DNA from: Diadema setosum
Lineage: Eukaryota; Echinodermata; Echinoidea; Diadematoida; Diadematidae
Length of the DNA: 64,000 bases
NCBI GenBank assembly: GCA_033980235.1
Contig: CM067075.1
Coordinates: 2,221,148 to 2,285,147 of the forward strand
Direction of reading: 5' to 3'
Part shown: positions 21,589-34,247 of the stretch, piece by piece
How the letters are laid out: every line of letters starts with the position of its first letter
Position numbering within the stretch: position 1 is the stretch's first letter
Program-made: the position numbers and the translations under genes
Notes under the pieces: generated by a model
What the model saw: only the letters and a program-made list of their open reading frames with translations
The model's database searches: none
Told to the model about the DNA's origin: nothing

Positions 21589-22149
21589 GATTAATGTATT
21601 TTATGCAATACTCTCTGCATCCACAATATTTCTCACCAAGTGGTAAGCCCTTGTCACATATTCCCTTACGTTACGGACGCTCGCAGGTATCGACAGGGTT
21701 GCAAGCAGGCGCAACTGTCCTTAACTGATCCGTAGTAAAACACAAAACACGAAATTTTGAAATTTTTCATGACGACGAATGCAAACTTACGCAAGAGATC
21801 TTAAATACACGTTACCATCCTAAAGTGCACAAAAAAAGCAAAAAAAAAAGCAAAAAAAAAAAAAAAAACCAACCAAACAAACAAACTTTTGTTTTTTTCC
21901 TACGCAACGTTGGACGCAGAGCAGAGCATTATGTGACTGGGATACAAATTATTGTCAAAGCATTGTTCTTCAGTGACCACTGACGCGTGGATGAGCCTGC
22001 TCAGATATGAAATGGTATCTGCGACAGTTGACAGAATCATCATCTCTTTATACATTAAAATACAATATTCAATTCAACTCAAATGAATTTTATTTCCAGT
22101 ACCATATTTTTGTTAATAAAAGTTCAAGTGTAAAAAGCATAATGTATCA
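20301..22149. other. Non-coding stretch with homopolymer and CA tracts
   Basis: No gene was recognised. Notable tracts are a C run at about 21349-21363, CA runs at 21383-21399 and 21553-21585, and an A-rich segment at 21832-21868. Confidence 0.5.
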
Positions 22150-22770
22150 TAGAAATATATATTTATTTTTATTCACAATCACGTAAAATTATTTTGTACC
22201 TCAGTGAGTACTTGCGCCTCCTGAAGGTGACTTTCTCGGACTTCGTCGTAGATGGCGGTATGAAGCTTGACGTCAGAGAGAAAGTGGATTGTCCCGAGTC
22301 TCTGTTCATTGTGTTAGGGTTTAAATTGCTGATGTGAATTGCCTCCCTTATCCATCTTGATCGGCGATGATCTTCTCTGGCAAGAGTACTGCTCTCGTTC
22401 AATTAGATGGAATGGCTATTGATAGCAACATGATCACCACTGGCTGTCTATCGTTCGATCTCGTGCTCAATACAACATCTTTCCAATTTGATGGAATGAT
22501 CTGTCGACAGAAGTTTGGTAAAGCCATGGACAGCCCGGTATTGTCTAATTTCTATTATATTATGCTATATTATTCATGCCAGAGAAGACCACCGCCCATC
22601 AAGATGGATAAGGGAGGTATTTCATATGTATATAATGATCCCACTCTCTCACGGCCAGCGTCATACCGCCATCTACTACGCAGTCTGAAGAAGCCACCAG
22701 GCGGAGGCGAAAGTACTCACTGATCTACATAATAATATTTACGTGAATGTGAAATAAAAACACATTTCTA
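22150..22770. mobile_element. Foldback element with long inverted arms
   Basis: The left arm (22150-22390) and right arm (22575-22770) are imperfect inverted repeats. Shared blocks are TAGATGGCGGTATGA, CTCCCTTATCCATCTTGAT, TCTTCTCTGGCA and CAGTGAGTACTT, plus AT-rich ends with TCACGTAAA. A spacer of about 185 bp with two GATGGAATG words separates them. No transposase is present. Confidence 0.65.
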
Positions 22771-23102
22771 CGAAATCACCAATCAGATGAACCTTATCCA
22801 GGAGTACAACGTACTATAACAACATAATACATTCTTATACATGTGAAACCAATGTTTGAAATAATTGTGTTTTTTGGAAGAGAGAGGCCCACGTAAAAGG
22901 CAAGCTTGTGAACACGTGGTCCACCCAGAAAAAAAAAATCAAATCAAAATAAAAAAAAAACAATACAAAAATAAAATATACAGGAACAAAAGCACAAATA
23001 CAGGCACAAGACGCTCACAGTAAACAAAGACGTAGGACATACAGCAAGAGACAATGGGAAGGGGAGGTTAGAGAGAGAAGGAAGGGAATGAAAAGAAAGA
23101 AA

Positions 23103-23448
23103 GAATGAATGAATGAAGGAAGGAATGAATGAATGAATGAATGAATGAATGAATGACTGAATGAATGAATGGATGAATGAATGAATGAATGAATGAATGA
23201 ATAAATGAATGAATGAATGAATGACTGAATGAATGAATGAATGAATGAATGAATGAATGAAGGAATGGATGGATGGATGAATGAATGAATGGATGAATCA
23301 ATGAATGAATGAATGAATGAATGAATGACTGACTGACTGACTGAATGAATGAATGAATGAATGAATGAAGGAATGGATGGATGGATGAATGAATGAATGA
23401 ATGAATGAATGAATGAAGGAAGGAAGGAAGAAAGAAAGGAAGGAAGGA
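23103..23448. repeat. Long (GAAT)n/(GGAT)n tetranucleotide array
   Basis: About 345 bp of GAAT/ATGA units with interspersed GACT, GGAT and GAAG variants. On the minus strand it is open and would encode Ser-Phe-Ile-His repeats, but only because tetranucleotide repeats of this composition lack stops. Confidence 0.92.
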
Positions 23449-25249
23449 CTACTAAGAGATAGCAGCTTACGGCGTCCTCAGCACATGAAGGGCTATTGCC
23501 AGACACTGTCCATTGGCTTCAACAAAGTAATCAACATACAAGAATAAATGCATAATAAGATTTAAAATATGTTGTTCAAATGTTATATAAATTCCAACCA
23601 AACCTGTCTCTAATCAATATTGGTTCCTAAAGCTCGGTTCTGTATAAAACAAAAAGTATTCCGGGCGAAGATGATGTAGAGCAAAAGGAAATGAAATTCA
23701 TTGGATTTTCTGGTCGGATACATATGAAAATTTACATGTCTACCAAACTCATCACTAAATACTTTATGCAACTATATTTTTTCTAAAATGAAAATAAGAT
23801 GTCCTAATTGATATGAATTCAACTCCTCAACATTTAGATTTTTTACTATTCAAAAGCAATTCGTCTCTGTGGCTACATGAACCTTGTAAGTCAAACTTTT
23901 TTTTTTTTTTTGCATCTCCAATAAGTAATCAAGGAATATTATACAATGCATTAACGTAACATATTTGAATTTTTTTTTTTTCAAATAACAAACTACATGT
24001 GATCACGAGTAACAACAAAGCATTTTAAGGTATATCTATACGCATGATACAAGGACAGGAATGGAAATGAAGGGTCCTACAAAAAACAAAACTTGTAGGG
24101 TTTGGGACCCTCGGAAAATACATAAGACAACGAATAATGACTTAATGAAACTACAAATATATATAAAAACAAAATCAAGGAACACGATGTCAACTGACAT
24201 AAATTAAAGTTAGGAAAAATAGAAGAAAAAAAAGTAGAAAAAAGGGGAAAAAGAAACTACAAGACGTACCATCATGGACACAAGAAGACTGGATTTCTTG
24301 ATGTGAGGAAAATTATAAGACGCACACTGGATTGATATTGAGAAGAATTGGGTACATAAAGAATGTAGAAGAGCAGACATATAAAAAGGAGAGAATGAGA
24401 CACAGTGAAGCAGGACCTCCATTAGGGCGCCAATCAACAACCACGTGACAGGGAGGCGCCACGCTTCAGACTGCATATACAATGAAACACAATCATCACC
24501 TGTGTATTACATTTGGGTGTCACAAATAGCATACATACAGCTTTGTTTACACAGTTACAAGACAGTCATGGGCAATTCAATCCATGGGGAAATTACTGAC
24601 TGACATCACAAGGAATTTACACAGTGTAATACGGTCATAGGCATTTCAATCCATGGCGATTGCAAAGCTGAAAATCACACGGAATTTACATTATTCGTAT
24701 ATACGTGTACAACAATGAGCTTTTAGAATATTGAATAAACTCTTTTAAAATCTTACCTCATTTTCACCTTTTTAACATTTTTTTTTTTCAAGTCTGTATT
24801 CTACCATCAAATGTTTCACGTGCAGGTGAAGGAAGGAAAATAAAACTGAATTAAGTACATCAAGAATTAAAGTAGGGAAATGTAGGCCTCCCAATATTTG
24901 GCAGAGAAACATAAATGGGTTCACCACACCATCTGAGTACAACATTAGTTTCTATGTGTGTATAAAAAAAGAAGACTTCATGTCTTGCGATATTAGGGAG
25001 AGACTCGTTCAGTTTGAATGAATAACAGCACAGGTATAATTGTCAAATGAAATTCATCTTAGCAAACGACATATGATTCTCAAAGATAATGATATCTGCC
25101 GCTAGAGAACTAAAGCTCTACAGTATAAATTACATACAAGTTGTGTACTCTGCCTATATACGCATAGCTATTGACATACAAACATAGTTAAAGTCTCGGT
25201 CATCGATGGCACAGTACACATAACATTGCCACCAGGTTTACACCTTGTT
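23449..25249. other. Non-coding stretch with a short tandem duplication
   Basis: No gene was recognised. A 69-bp unit (CAGTCATGGGCAATTCAATC ... GGAATTTACAC) starting at 24563 is repeated with differences from 24632. Confidence 0.5.
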
Positions 25250-25413
25250 AGGTGATACGCTTTTAGCGTATCACCTATTGTGATTGTCAAAATCTGTCTT
25301 TTTAGGTGATACGCTATCAGCGTATCACCTATTGTGATTGTCAAAATTTCTCTTTTTTAGGTGATACGCTATCAGCGTATCACCTATTGTGATTGTCAAA
25401 ATTTCTCTTTTTT
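25250..25413. repeat. Three tandem palindrome units at the left end of the large array
   Basis: Units of 54-55 bp start at 25250, 25304 and 25359. Each begins with a near-perfect palindrome (AGGTGATACGCT, then AGCGTATCACCT, with a short centre) followed by ATTGTGATTGTCAAAAT and a T-rich spacer. The first centre differs (TTTT instead of ATC). The half-palindrome reappears at 32788-32802, 41272-41286 and 43288-43302. Confidence 0.9.
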
Positions 25414-26738
25414 TTTATTCTTCTTTCTTTCTGCCACATTTTGTGTCGTCAATATCTCAATAATGACATTACGGAATGACATGACATTTTCAGTCAACAT
25501 GTCTCATGACAAAATCTAGCCACAATAAGGTTTTCATGACAGTAACATATCTATGACGTCATCTAGGCGCCATTTTGTGATTTTCGGACCTTGTCACGTG
25601 ATCGATCATAACTTCATAACTAGATGTCATTTCTGTATCATTTTCGGTGGACATGAAGTTCAGGTCACGCTCTATCTTACTTTTTAACGCTAGTTACACA
25701 GGTCATCATTACGCGCGCGTAAGCGCGCGTCAAAATTTTAAAAGGCTCAAAACGACTTCCCAATGGGAAATCTCGAAGTTTCAGACAATTTTAAGCGTTT
25801 CAAACATTTTCTCGCGTGCGCGTCCGTCCGCGCAATTTCGCGCGCAGAGCCCGTAAGCAACATGAAAATGCAATTTTTTTGACTGATTTGGATTCCTTAT
25901 ACTTGGAGTAACAATATCCATTGATTTCCGATCGATTTCGACCTATAACAAAGGAATGCACTGGCGTCAAAGTTGAAATTCCGCGTGCGCGTCTTTCTGC
26001 AAATATAGTGAAAAAACATGTCTTTGTTTATTTCGCCATAGCTCTTTAAATCGTCCGTTGACCCTATATTTCTATTGCATATTACAAAAGTATATGAATT
26101 GTAAATAACATTCCAAGTATCAATATTGCCAGGAACACGCGATGACGTCATCATATCGTCATTTTAAATAAAAAAAGTGGAATTGATTTTTTTCAGGTAC
26201 TCTTTCAGACATTCATTTGCTCGTATCTCTGTTGTTTAAGCTCAATATTATCCCAAATTCAGATATGTTGTACTTTGAACATTTGCCTCTCAAGTCCATG
26301 TGATGGTTTTGAAATATAATGACGTCATCATACTAGAAATTGTGATTAAAGGTAAAGACTCAAAATCAGACAAGTTTACGTGTTATGTCTATGGGAGGTG
26401 ATTTTTTTTTAAACCATGCATTGACTTGACAACGTTTAAGCACGTTTACCTCATCTGATTTTGCTCCATTTCCTCTGAAACATACGTATGTTGTAGCTGA
26501 GACAATAAGCTTTAGTAATCGTGCATTTTATGTTTTCAAATCTCCTCATTAGGTTGATAATTTTGTAGTTTAAAACTGAAAATGAGAATGCAATCTGTAC
26601 AGAACGATTCCCAATTTATCTTTGCAACTGTATATTGATCGAATCCACGCTGCCACTTGTGAGAAGCTGAATAGCGCCATCACAAGTCAACCAGTCACGA
26701 CAGTATTTTATACATTTAAGTTTCGCACTCGGTCTTCA

Positions 26739-26821
26739 GGACAGCCGTGTGGCGTAATCGCTTAGCGCGCTGGGTGTTCATAATGCCATACCGGAAGGAG
26801 AGAAGTTCGACTCCCGCAGGA
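26739..26821 (+). repeat. tRNA-Met-like SINE head (unit A, 1)
   Basis: It has an A-box-like GTGTGGCGTAATCGCTTAGC, an anticodon-loop-like TTCATAA (CAT) and a B-box-like AGTTCGACTCCC, followed by T-rich sequence. Acceptor and T stems do not pair properly, so it is not a working tRNA. Confidence 0.55.
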
Positions 26822-27356
26822 TTTTTCCCGTTTTTTTCTTTTTCTTTTTTTTTTCGGCAATTCAGCTTTACTCCGATGTCATTTATCATATTATTTTATT
26901 AAGTGTACGTAACCCGTGAACACGGCTGCTCTATTTCCCTTGTTTTGTATTGGAGTTTGGACATTGGGTTTGCTTCATTAATTTTGTCACACTTAATGTT
27001 GTAATTTGCCCCTTGTTACAGTGTCCCGCTTTGCCACCTTTCGTTTGCTCTTTCCTTTTCTCTTCATTGGCTCTTGTTATATTGTAACAGGATAGGTAGG
27101 AACATGTACGTTTAGATAACTGGCAGGAATGGGAGTTGAATTGATTAACTCTAGTCCAGGTGTATGGCGTCTCGCTCATCTCTTTGAAATTCCAGGTTGT
27201 TATTGTTTGACCCAATAACGAAGTTGTAGACAGGTTTTATGTTGCTATAGAGGTATCTTGTGCCACATAAATGGAAGGCATCACTGTTTAGTAGTAGTAA
27301 TGAACCTTTTCATGTTGTAAATGATATAAAGATATGAATTTCACATCCAATCTTCG

Positions 27357-27429
27357 GGACAGCCGTGTGGCTTTATAGTCGCTTAGCGCGCTCCATTGTC
27401 ATTATGCACTACCTTCGAGACCCGCAGGA
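27357..27429 (+). repeat. tRNA-like SINE head (unit A, 2), degenerate
   Basis: Same CAGCCGTGTGGC ... GCTTAGCGCGCT start as the copy 618 bp upstream, but the middle is shortened and the B-box is lost. Confidence 0.45.
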
Positions 27430-28780
27430 CGCTATTATTTTTTTCTCTCTCTCTTTCTTTGTATTTCGTTTGGCAGTTCAGATTCATTCCGATGTCATTA
27501 CCCCACAACACACAGTCACTCAATTCCCCCCCCCCTTTTTTTTTTTGTCGCAGGCTGGAGGTTTGATTTGCTTCATTTATCATACGTGTAATGTTGTAAA
27601 TTGCCCTTGGTATACAGTGCCCCGCTTGCCACCTTTCGTTTTCTCTTTCCTTTTCTCTACGTTTGTTCATGTTACACTGCACAAGACAGGTCGGAAAATA
27701 ATTTACATAACTCAACTGGAGCAGGAATGGCAACTGATTAGATTAACTCTAGGCCAGGTGTATGGCGTCTCGCTCATCTCTTTGAAATTCCAGGTTGTTA
27801 TTGTTTGACCCAAGAACGGAATTGTAGACAGGTTTTATGTTGCTATAGAGGTATCTTGTGCCACATGAGTAGAAGGCATCACTGTTTAGTAGTAGTAATT
27901 AACCTTTTCTTGTCCCTCCATGTCAATTATAGGGGCTATAGGGGTTGTGTGTCTATCTGCCAAAGAAAAGGAAAACTTATTTTCGTCATGGCTGTTTCTC
28001 TATACGTAGCCGTAGGTGATGAGTGTTGTTGGTATCTGAGCAGTAAATAACACAACATCAGGCTGAAATCCCCCTTAGTTATACGCGATAAGCGTTCAAT
28101 TGATATTTATCATCTTGATTTATGTAGTCAATCACTGCTAATGGACGGTTACAGAATTACGTTATGACACCTTTCACTGAAAGTTTGTAAAGCAAAGTTT
28201 GTGGACAAGGCAAGCAATTGTACATGAATAATACCATTGATTTCAGAGGGAAATTATGGTATACCTAAATGTAAGGGTATCATTGCTTTGGAATTGCTGA
28301 GACAATATTATCTTGGCACGAGGGCTTCCACTTCTAATAACAGATCCCTTTGAAGATGTGTCAGTCACGGGTGATCGTCATGATTCACCTTTCACGTAGA
28401 AGGTATACGTTCCACACTCTTAGTTCGAGAAGACTTACCATCATACTTCAAATTGTGATTAAAGGTAAAGACTCAAAATCAGACAAGTTGACGTGTTATG
28501 TCTATGGAAGGTGATTTTTTTTAACCATGCATTGACTTGACAACGTTTAAGCACCTTTATCTCAACTGATTTTGCTCCATTTCCTCTGAAACTTAAGTAT
28601 GTGGTAGCTCAGACAATAAGCTGCAGTAATCATGCATTTTATTTTTTCAAATCTCCTCATCAGGTTGATAATTTTGCAGCTAAAAACTGAAAATGAGAAT
28701 GGAATGTGGACAAAACGATTCCTGAATCATCTTTCACGTATAAGCTTACGTTCCTCATATTTTCTCGTCAAGACGTACTG

Positions 28781-28852
28781 TCATGGCCGAGAGGATAAAG
28801 GCGACGTCACAAGAGACGTGAGGTTGCACACGTACGGGTTCGAACCCCATAA
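28781..28852 (+). repeat. tRNA-Leu/Ser-like segment (unit A)
   Basis: It contains ATGGCCGAGAGGATAAAGGC (A-box region) and GGGTTCGAACCCC (B-box). The anticodon arm is rearranged and the acceptor stem does not pair, so it is a tRNA-derived relic. Confidence 0.55.
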
Positions 28853-28942
28853 GAGCACGAAACAAAATACTTATATCTTTTGCTTTTTTCCTTTTATGGA
28901 GTATTCCCCTTCGTCCATGTAGAAATCACGTTTTCATGTAAA

Positions 28943-28946
<4 letters not shown>

Positions 28947-28978
<32 letters not shown>
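28947..28978. repeat. (CA)n microsatellite in unit A
   Basis: Uninterrupted CA run. The equivalent tract in unit B (36353-36389) is interrupted. Confidence 0.9.
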
Positions 28979-28980
<2 letters not shown>

Positions 28981-29502
28981 ATCCCTTTGTTTTTTGTTGG
29001 AGACCACATTGCTTTGACAGGCAACTTGGACTTGAAATTACAAATGTTAAAGTGAAGATGACTTTTAAAAGACCGCATGGCCATGTTTGATTTTTTTTTT
29101 ACAATATAAAGACCTATTGGTAAATATTCATTCACATATCCTTTCCAATCAACTTACTTGGACACGCCGACACCACAACACGAAATTTTCAATTAGTTGC
29201 ATGACAGAAACAATTTCATCTGAATTATGTAGGACTGTATAAAGAAATGGACTTCACGAACATTTCTCAATATTACTTCAAGTCGCTACTTTACATTATT
29301 TTCGTTGTCGATCACTGAAAATGAGAATGGAATCTGGTTGAAACGATTCAAGATTTATCTTTGTAACTGTATATTGATCGAATCCACACGGCCACTCGTG
29401 GGAAGTTGAATAGCGCTATCAGTCACTTGACGTATATAGCCAAAAAACTGAATATAAATGTATAGCATACATAGATATATTTAAGTTTCGCACAAGATCT
29501 TC

Positions 29503-29589
29503 GGATCTTCCATGTGGCAGAATTGCTTAGCACGCTGCGTGTTTATAATGCCCGACCGGAAGGAGAGAAGTTAATCGAGTCCCGCAGGA
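29503..29589 (+). repeat. tRNA-Met-like SINE head (unit A, 3)
   Basis: A variant of the 26739 head with TTTATAA in the loop position and AATCGAGTCCCGC in the B-box position. Confidence 0.45.
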
Positions 29590-31972
29590 CTTTTTCCTTT
29601 TATTTCTTTTTTCTTTCTTTTTTCTGCAGTTCAGCTTCACTCTGATGTCATGAACACAGCTACTCTATTTCCCTTGTTTTGTATTGGAGTTTGGAGGTTG
29701 GGTTTGCTTCTTTAATTTTGTCACACGTAATGTTGTAAATTGCCCCTTGAATTAAAACAGTACCCCGCTTGCCACCATTCGTTTTCTCTTTCCTTTTCTC
29801 TTCATTCGTTCTTGTTATACTGTAGCAGGATATTTAGGAACGTGTACGTTTATATAATTAACAGGAATGGGAACTGAATTAATTAACTCTAGTCCAGGTG
29901 CATGGCGTCTCGCTTATCTCTTTGGAATTCCAGGTTGTTATTGTTTGACCAAATGACGGAGTTAAAGACAGGCAGGGAAGGAAGTGACGTGATATTGCTT
30001 CATAATGAGGAATTTCGGGCAACACCTTTCCAAGTGCAGTGATTATGACGGCGTTCTCTGTCGTTTATTTTCGTCATGGTTGTTTCACTAGTTCAGCCAT
30101 AGGTGACATATGTTGTTGGCATCTGGGAGAATAGAACAGATCTGTACCAAACTGGAATAGCCCTATAAGCAATGTGGTAAGCGTTCAACTTTTTGCATTA
30201 TCTTTCTTCTTTAAAGTCAGTCATTACTGATCGAAACACACAATATAATATGACACGTTCTACTGGTAGTTTAGGAAAAGGGAGTTACTGCACGATGCAA
30301 TGATAAATGTGCTACCATTGATTTTAGAGACGTCATTGTGGTGTGGTACTGGTGATGGTAAGGGAACCATAGATTGCTTTTAAAGTAATGAGACAATCAT
30401 TGGACCTTTGCATCAAGACCGTATTCCCATCTAGAATATAATGCATGTTCGTGCGGCGTTTTTTTTTTTTTAATCCTGACGTGGGCATTTTCTTTTTCTT
30501 GTTTTTAATTCAAGAATGTTATATCTAAATTTGTTTCTTTCCCCTAACATTTTTTTTTTTGTTGAATATAAAGTTGGACGTTCCGTGACCGAGTAGAAAA
30601 GCAGCGATTTAGTTACAGTTTCAATGCATCTTGTTTACCATCTTCTCTTACATTAAATTGATGGTTTTTATATTTGACATGGTCTGCCTATTTGCCAGTT
30701 TATGCTCATAAAACACTGCTATAACAACTAATACATTTGCTTCACTGTCTTGTCACACGCAATGATATGGATTGCAGTTGTGCATGCAGTTTTCCTTTTG
30801 CCACCCCTCGTTTTTCTCTCCCCCTTTCCCTCACTTTGGTTTTGTTATACTGCAGATGGGAATGAGTACAATAACATAACCCAACTTGAGGTAGGAATGA
30901 GAACTGAATAAATTAACTCTAGGCCAGGTGTATATAGCGTCTCGCTCATATCTTTCAAATTTCAGGTTGTCATTGTTCGACCAACGGAGTTGAAGACAGG
31001 CTTTATGTTGCTATAGAGGTATCTCGCGCCACATGAATGGAATGCATACGCTGTTTAGTATTAGTAATGAACTTTTTCATGTCCATCCCTGCCAATAAAA
31101 GTGTGTTTGACGAGGTTCTGTGTCATTCTGCCTACGAGAAAACAAAGTTCTATTTTCGCCATGGCTGTTTCGCTATGCGTAGCCGTAGGTAATGGATGTT
31201 GTTGGCATGTGGGCAGTAAAGAACCGAGTATCATGCTATAATACCCCCCCCCCCCGTTAGGTTCTAAGCGTTCAATACGGTGATATATCTTTCTTCTTTA
31301 TTATATCAATCACTGCCGATGGAATTACAGAATTATGTTATGACACGTTTCACTGAAAGCTTAAAAAACAAAGTTTATGCACGATACAAGTAATGGTGCA
31401 TGAGTCCTATAGACCATTGATTTTAGGTGAGAAATTATGATATGCCTATAGTAGGGGTGTCATTGATTAGGAATTAATGAAACGATTAAGCACTCCTTCC
31501 ACTTCCTACTGTCCCCTTTGAATGTGTGTCGATCACGTGAGATCGTCATAAATTATCATTCACGTATAAGCTTACGTTCAAAGTGTACTCTTAGAGGAGA
31601 CCTATAGTTACATGGTTAAAGGCGATGTCTCTTTCGCTGGAGCCGTACGTTTGGCCCATTTTTCTTTTGCCCTTTTCTCTTTAATTGAGGTATCACTTTC
31701 GTCCAGGATAAATCACATTCTCATGTAAACAGACTCCCTTGCTCTATATCCCTTGTTTTGTATCGGAGGCTTCATTGGTTTTAATGCTGGTAAATCTCAC
31801 AGGCTTGTATATAGCTGTAAGAGATCTCTGAACTGAGCATTGTAATAGCAAGATTAGAGGGAGTCATATTGGTTATGTAAATAATGGTCAAAAGTCATGT
31901 TTTAAAAGGCCACTGTTAATGCCAGGATGGTTATAAACACTTAATTGTGCTTTTGTACGTGCCGAGGATCGC

Positions 31973-32578
31973 TTGGACCCCGTTTACAGTGCGAGGCTCG
32001 GCCGCGGCTCGGCCGCGGCTCGGCCGCGCCGAGCCCACCTTCATTTCGGTGTAAACGCGCAAAAGGCCAAATGCGGGGCCAAAATTGGCCTCGCATTATG
32101 CCACGCTCTGGAGGTGGTCTCGGCCGCGGTCAAGCCGCGGTCAAGCCCGGCCTTTTTCTCAGTGTAAGCGCAAACTGGGCTAAATGCGCGGCCAATTTTA
32201 GTCTGGCTTCCAAACCCTCGCCTGTACTATTTCGCTATTCAGGATATTAACCACTTTAACGTCGAAAACTAGGATAGTTTAAGGTGGTTTTGTCCTGCAA
32301 AGGATTTTCTCCTTCGGCAAAGGCCTTTGCCCGAACGGCGACTTCGTCGCCATGGAATTCAGTTGGCAAAGGATCTGAAAACCAGACAATGCCAAATTGC
32401 GTTTGTTTAAAAGTAGAGCGCCACTACGACAAAATATTGAAAGGTTTGAATCAAAAGTGCGGCCGAGCCCGGCAGTGTAAACGGACTAAATTGCAGGGCT
32501 CGGCCTCGCAATTGAGGTTGGCCTTGGCCGCGGCTCTGCCGCGGCTCGGCGCAGCCCCACACCGTAAACGGGGTCTAA
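31973..32578. mobile_element. GC-rich TIR element in unit A
   Basis: Left end TTGGACCCCGTTTACAGTG; reversed right end TTAGACCCCGTTTACGGTG. Inside both ends are repeats of CTCGGCCGCGG, contrasting with the AT-rich surroundings. The 606-bp element has an AT-richer centre containing CTTCGGCAAAGGCCTTTGCC. No transposase was seen. The same element at the same place in unit B shows that it inserted before the units duplicated. Confidence 0.7.
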
Positions 32579-32787
32579 GTTTATGCACTGTACGTACTCA
32601 AAAAGTCCGTAAATCGACTTAGTCGCACACGCACAGAATTTCCACTTAGTTTGTGTGACAGAAAAACAAATGTGATCTGAATAATGTAGGCCCAAAAAAG
32701 TTCAACTAAGTATCTCATTATAACTTCAATGTGCTATATTACATTCTTTACTTTGTCGGTCACGGATGACCGACATCTGATGAACCC

Positions 32788-32841
32788 AAGCGTATCACCT
32801 AACTCGTCTTCAGTGTGACGAGTTTCATATCTCGTTTTTAT
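32788..32841. repeat. Unit A/B boundary motif
   Basis: AAGCGTATCACCTAA is followed by a small hairpin (ACTCGTC ... GACGAGT) and TTTCATATCTCG. The same series ends units B and C. Confidence 0.8.
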
Positions 32842-34164
32842 TCTTCTTTCTTTCTGCCACATTTTGTGTCGTCAATATCTCAATAATGACATTACGGAAT
32901 GACATGACATTTTCAGTCAACATGTCTCATGACAAAATCTAGCCACAATAAGGTTTTCATGACAGTAACATATCTATGACGTCATCTAGGCGCCATTTTG
33001 TGATTTTCGGACCTTGTCACGTGATCGATCATAACTTCATAACTAGATGTCATTTCTGTATTATTTTCGGTGGACATGAAGTTCAGGTCACGCTCTATCT
33101 TACTTTTTAACGCTAGTTACACAGGTCATCATTACGCGCGCGTAAGCGCGCGTCAAAATTTTAAAAGACTCAAAACGACTTCCCAATGGGAAATCTCGAA
33201 GTTTCAGACAATTTTAAGCGTTTCAAACATTTTCTCGCGTGCGCGTCCGTCCGCGCAATTTCGCGCGCAGAGCCCGTAAGCAACATGAAAATGCAATTTT
33301 TTTGACTGATTTGGATTCCTTATACTTGGAGTAACAATATCCATTGATTTCCGATCGATTTCGACCTATAACAAAGGAATGCACTGGCGTCAAAGTTGAA
33401 ATTCCGCGTGCGCGTCTTTCTGCAAATATAGTGAAAAAACATGTCTTTGTTTATTTCGCCATAGCTCTTTAAATCGTCCGTTGACCCTATATTTCTATTG
33501 CATATTACAAAAGTATATGAATTGTAAATAACATTCCAAGTATCAATATTGCCAGGAACAAGCGATGACGTCATCATATCGTCATTTTAAATAAAAAAAG
33601 TGGAATTGATTTTTTTCAGGTACTCTTTCAGACATTCATTTGCTCGTATCTCTGTTGTTTAAGCTCAATATTATCCCAAATTCAGATATGTTGTACTTTG
33701 AACATTTGCCTCTCAAGTCCATGTGATGGTTTTGAAATATAATGACGTCATCATACTAGAAATTGTGATTAAAGGTAAAGACTCAAAATCAGACAAGTTT
33801 ACGTGTTATGTCTATGGGAGGTGATTTTTTTTTTTAAACCATGCATTGACTTGACAACGTTTAAGCACCTTTACCTCATCTGATTTTGCTCCATTTCCTC
33901 TGAAACATACGTATGTTGTAGCTGAGACAATAAGCTTTAGTAATCGTGCATTTTATGTTTTCAAATCTCCTCATTAGGTTGATAATTTTGTAGTTTAAAA
34001 CTGAAAATGAGAATGCGATCTGTACAGAACGATTCCCAATTTATCTTTGCAACTGTATATTGATCGAATCCACGCTGCCACTTGTGAGAAGTTGAATAGC
34101 GCCATCACAAGTCAACCAGTCACGACATTATTATTATACATTTAAGTTTCGCACTCGGTCTTCA

Positions 34165-34247
34165 GGACAGCCGTGTGGCGTAATCGCTTAGCGCGCTGGG
34201 TGTTCATAATGCCATACCGGAGGGAGAGAAGTTCGACTCCCGCAGGA
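34165..34247 (+). repeat. tRNA-Met-like SINE head (unit B, 1)
   Basis: Counterpart of 26739-26821 with one visible change (GGAGGGAG for GGAAGGAG). Confidence 0.55.

Larger units (their letters stand above)
25414..32835. repeat. Large tandem array, unit A (7.42 kb)
   Basis: It starts TTTATTCTTCTTTCTTTCTG, as units B and C also do. The order inside is: a head with TGACGTCAT words and GCGCGCGT patches; sub-repeats with tRNA-Met-like heads; a tRNA-Leu/Ser-like segment; a CA tract; more sub-repeats; a GC-rich TIR element; and a boundary half-palindrome. A block (CAGGTGTATGGCGTCTCGCT ... GTTATTGTTTGACC) occurs four times, near 27148, 27745, 29886 and 30918, showing an older internal tandem structure. 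Short frames shared with unit B reflect recent duplication, not coding selection. Confidence 0.85.

Noticed and set aside
23015..23506. 163-codon minus-strand frame rich in Ser-Phe-Ile-His
   Set aside because: It is the translation of the GAAT/ATGA tetranucleotide array; the repeat lacks stops in every frame.
25250..25413. CRISPR-like array of three palindromic repeats
   Set aside because: The sequence between palindromes is also conserved, there are only three units, and the genome is clearly animal.
25647..25856. 69-codon frame identical at 33070-33279
   Set aside because: Identity reflects recent duplication of the whole non-coding unit; the diverged unit C does not keep the frame or the start.
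27365..27808. 147-codon frame in unit A with a shorter partner in unit B
   Set aside because: It covers a tRNA-like head and pyrimidine tracts, and is disrupted in unit B by small indels.
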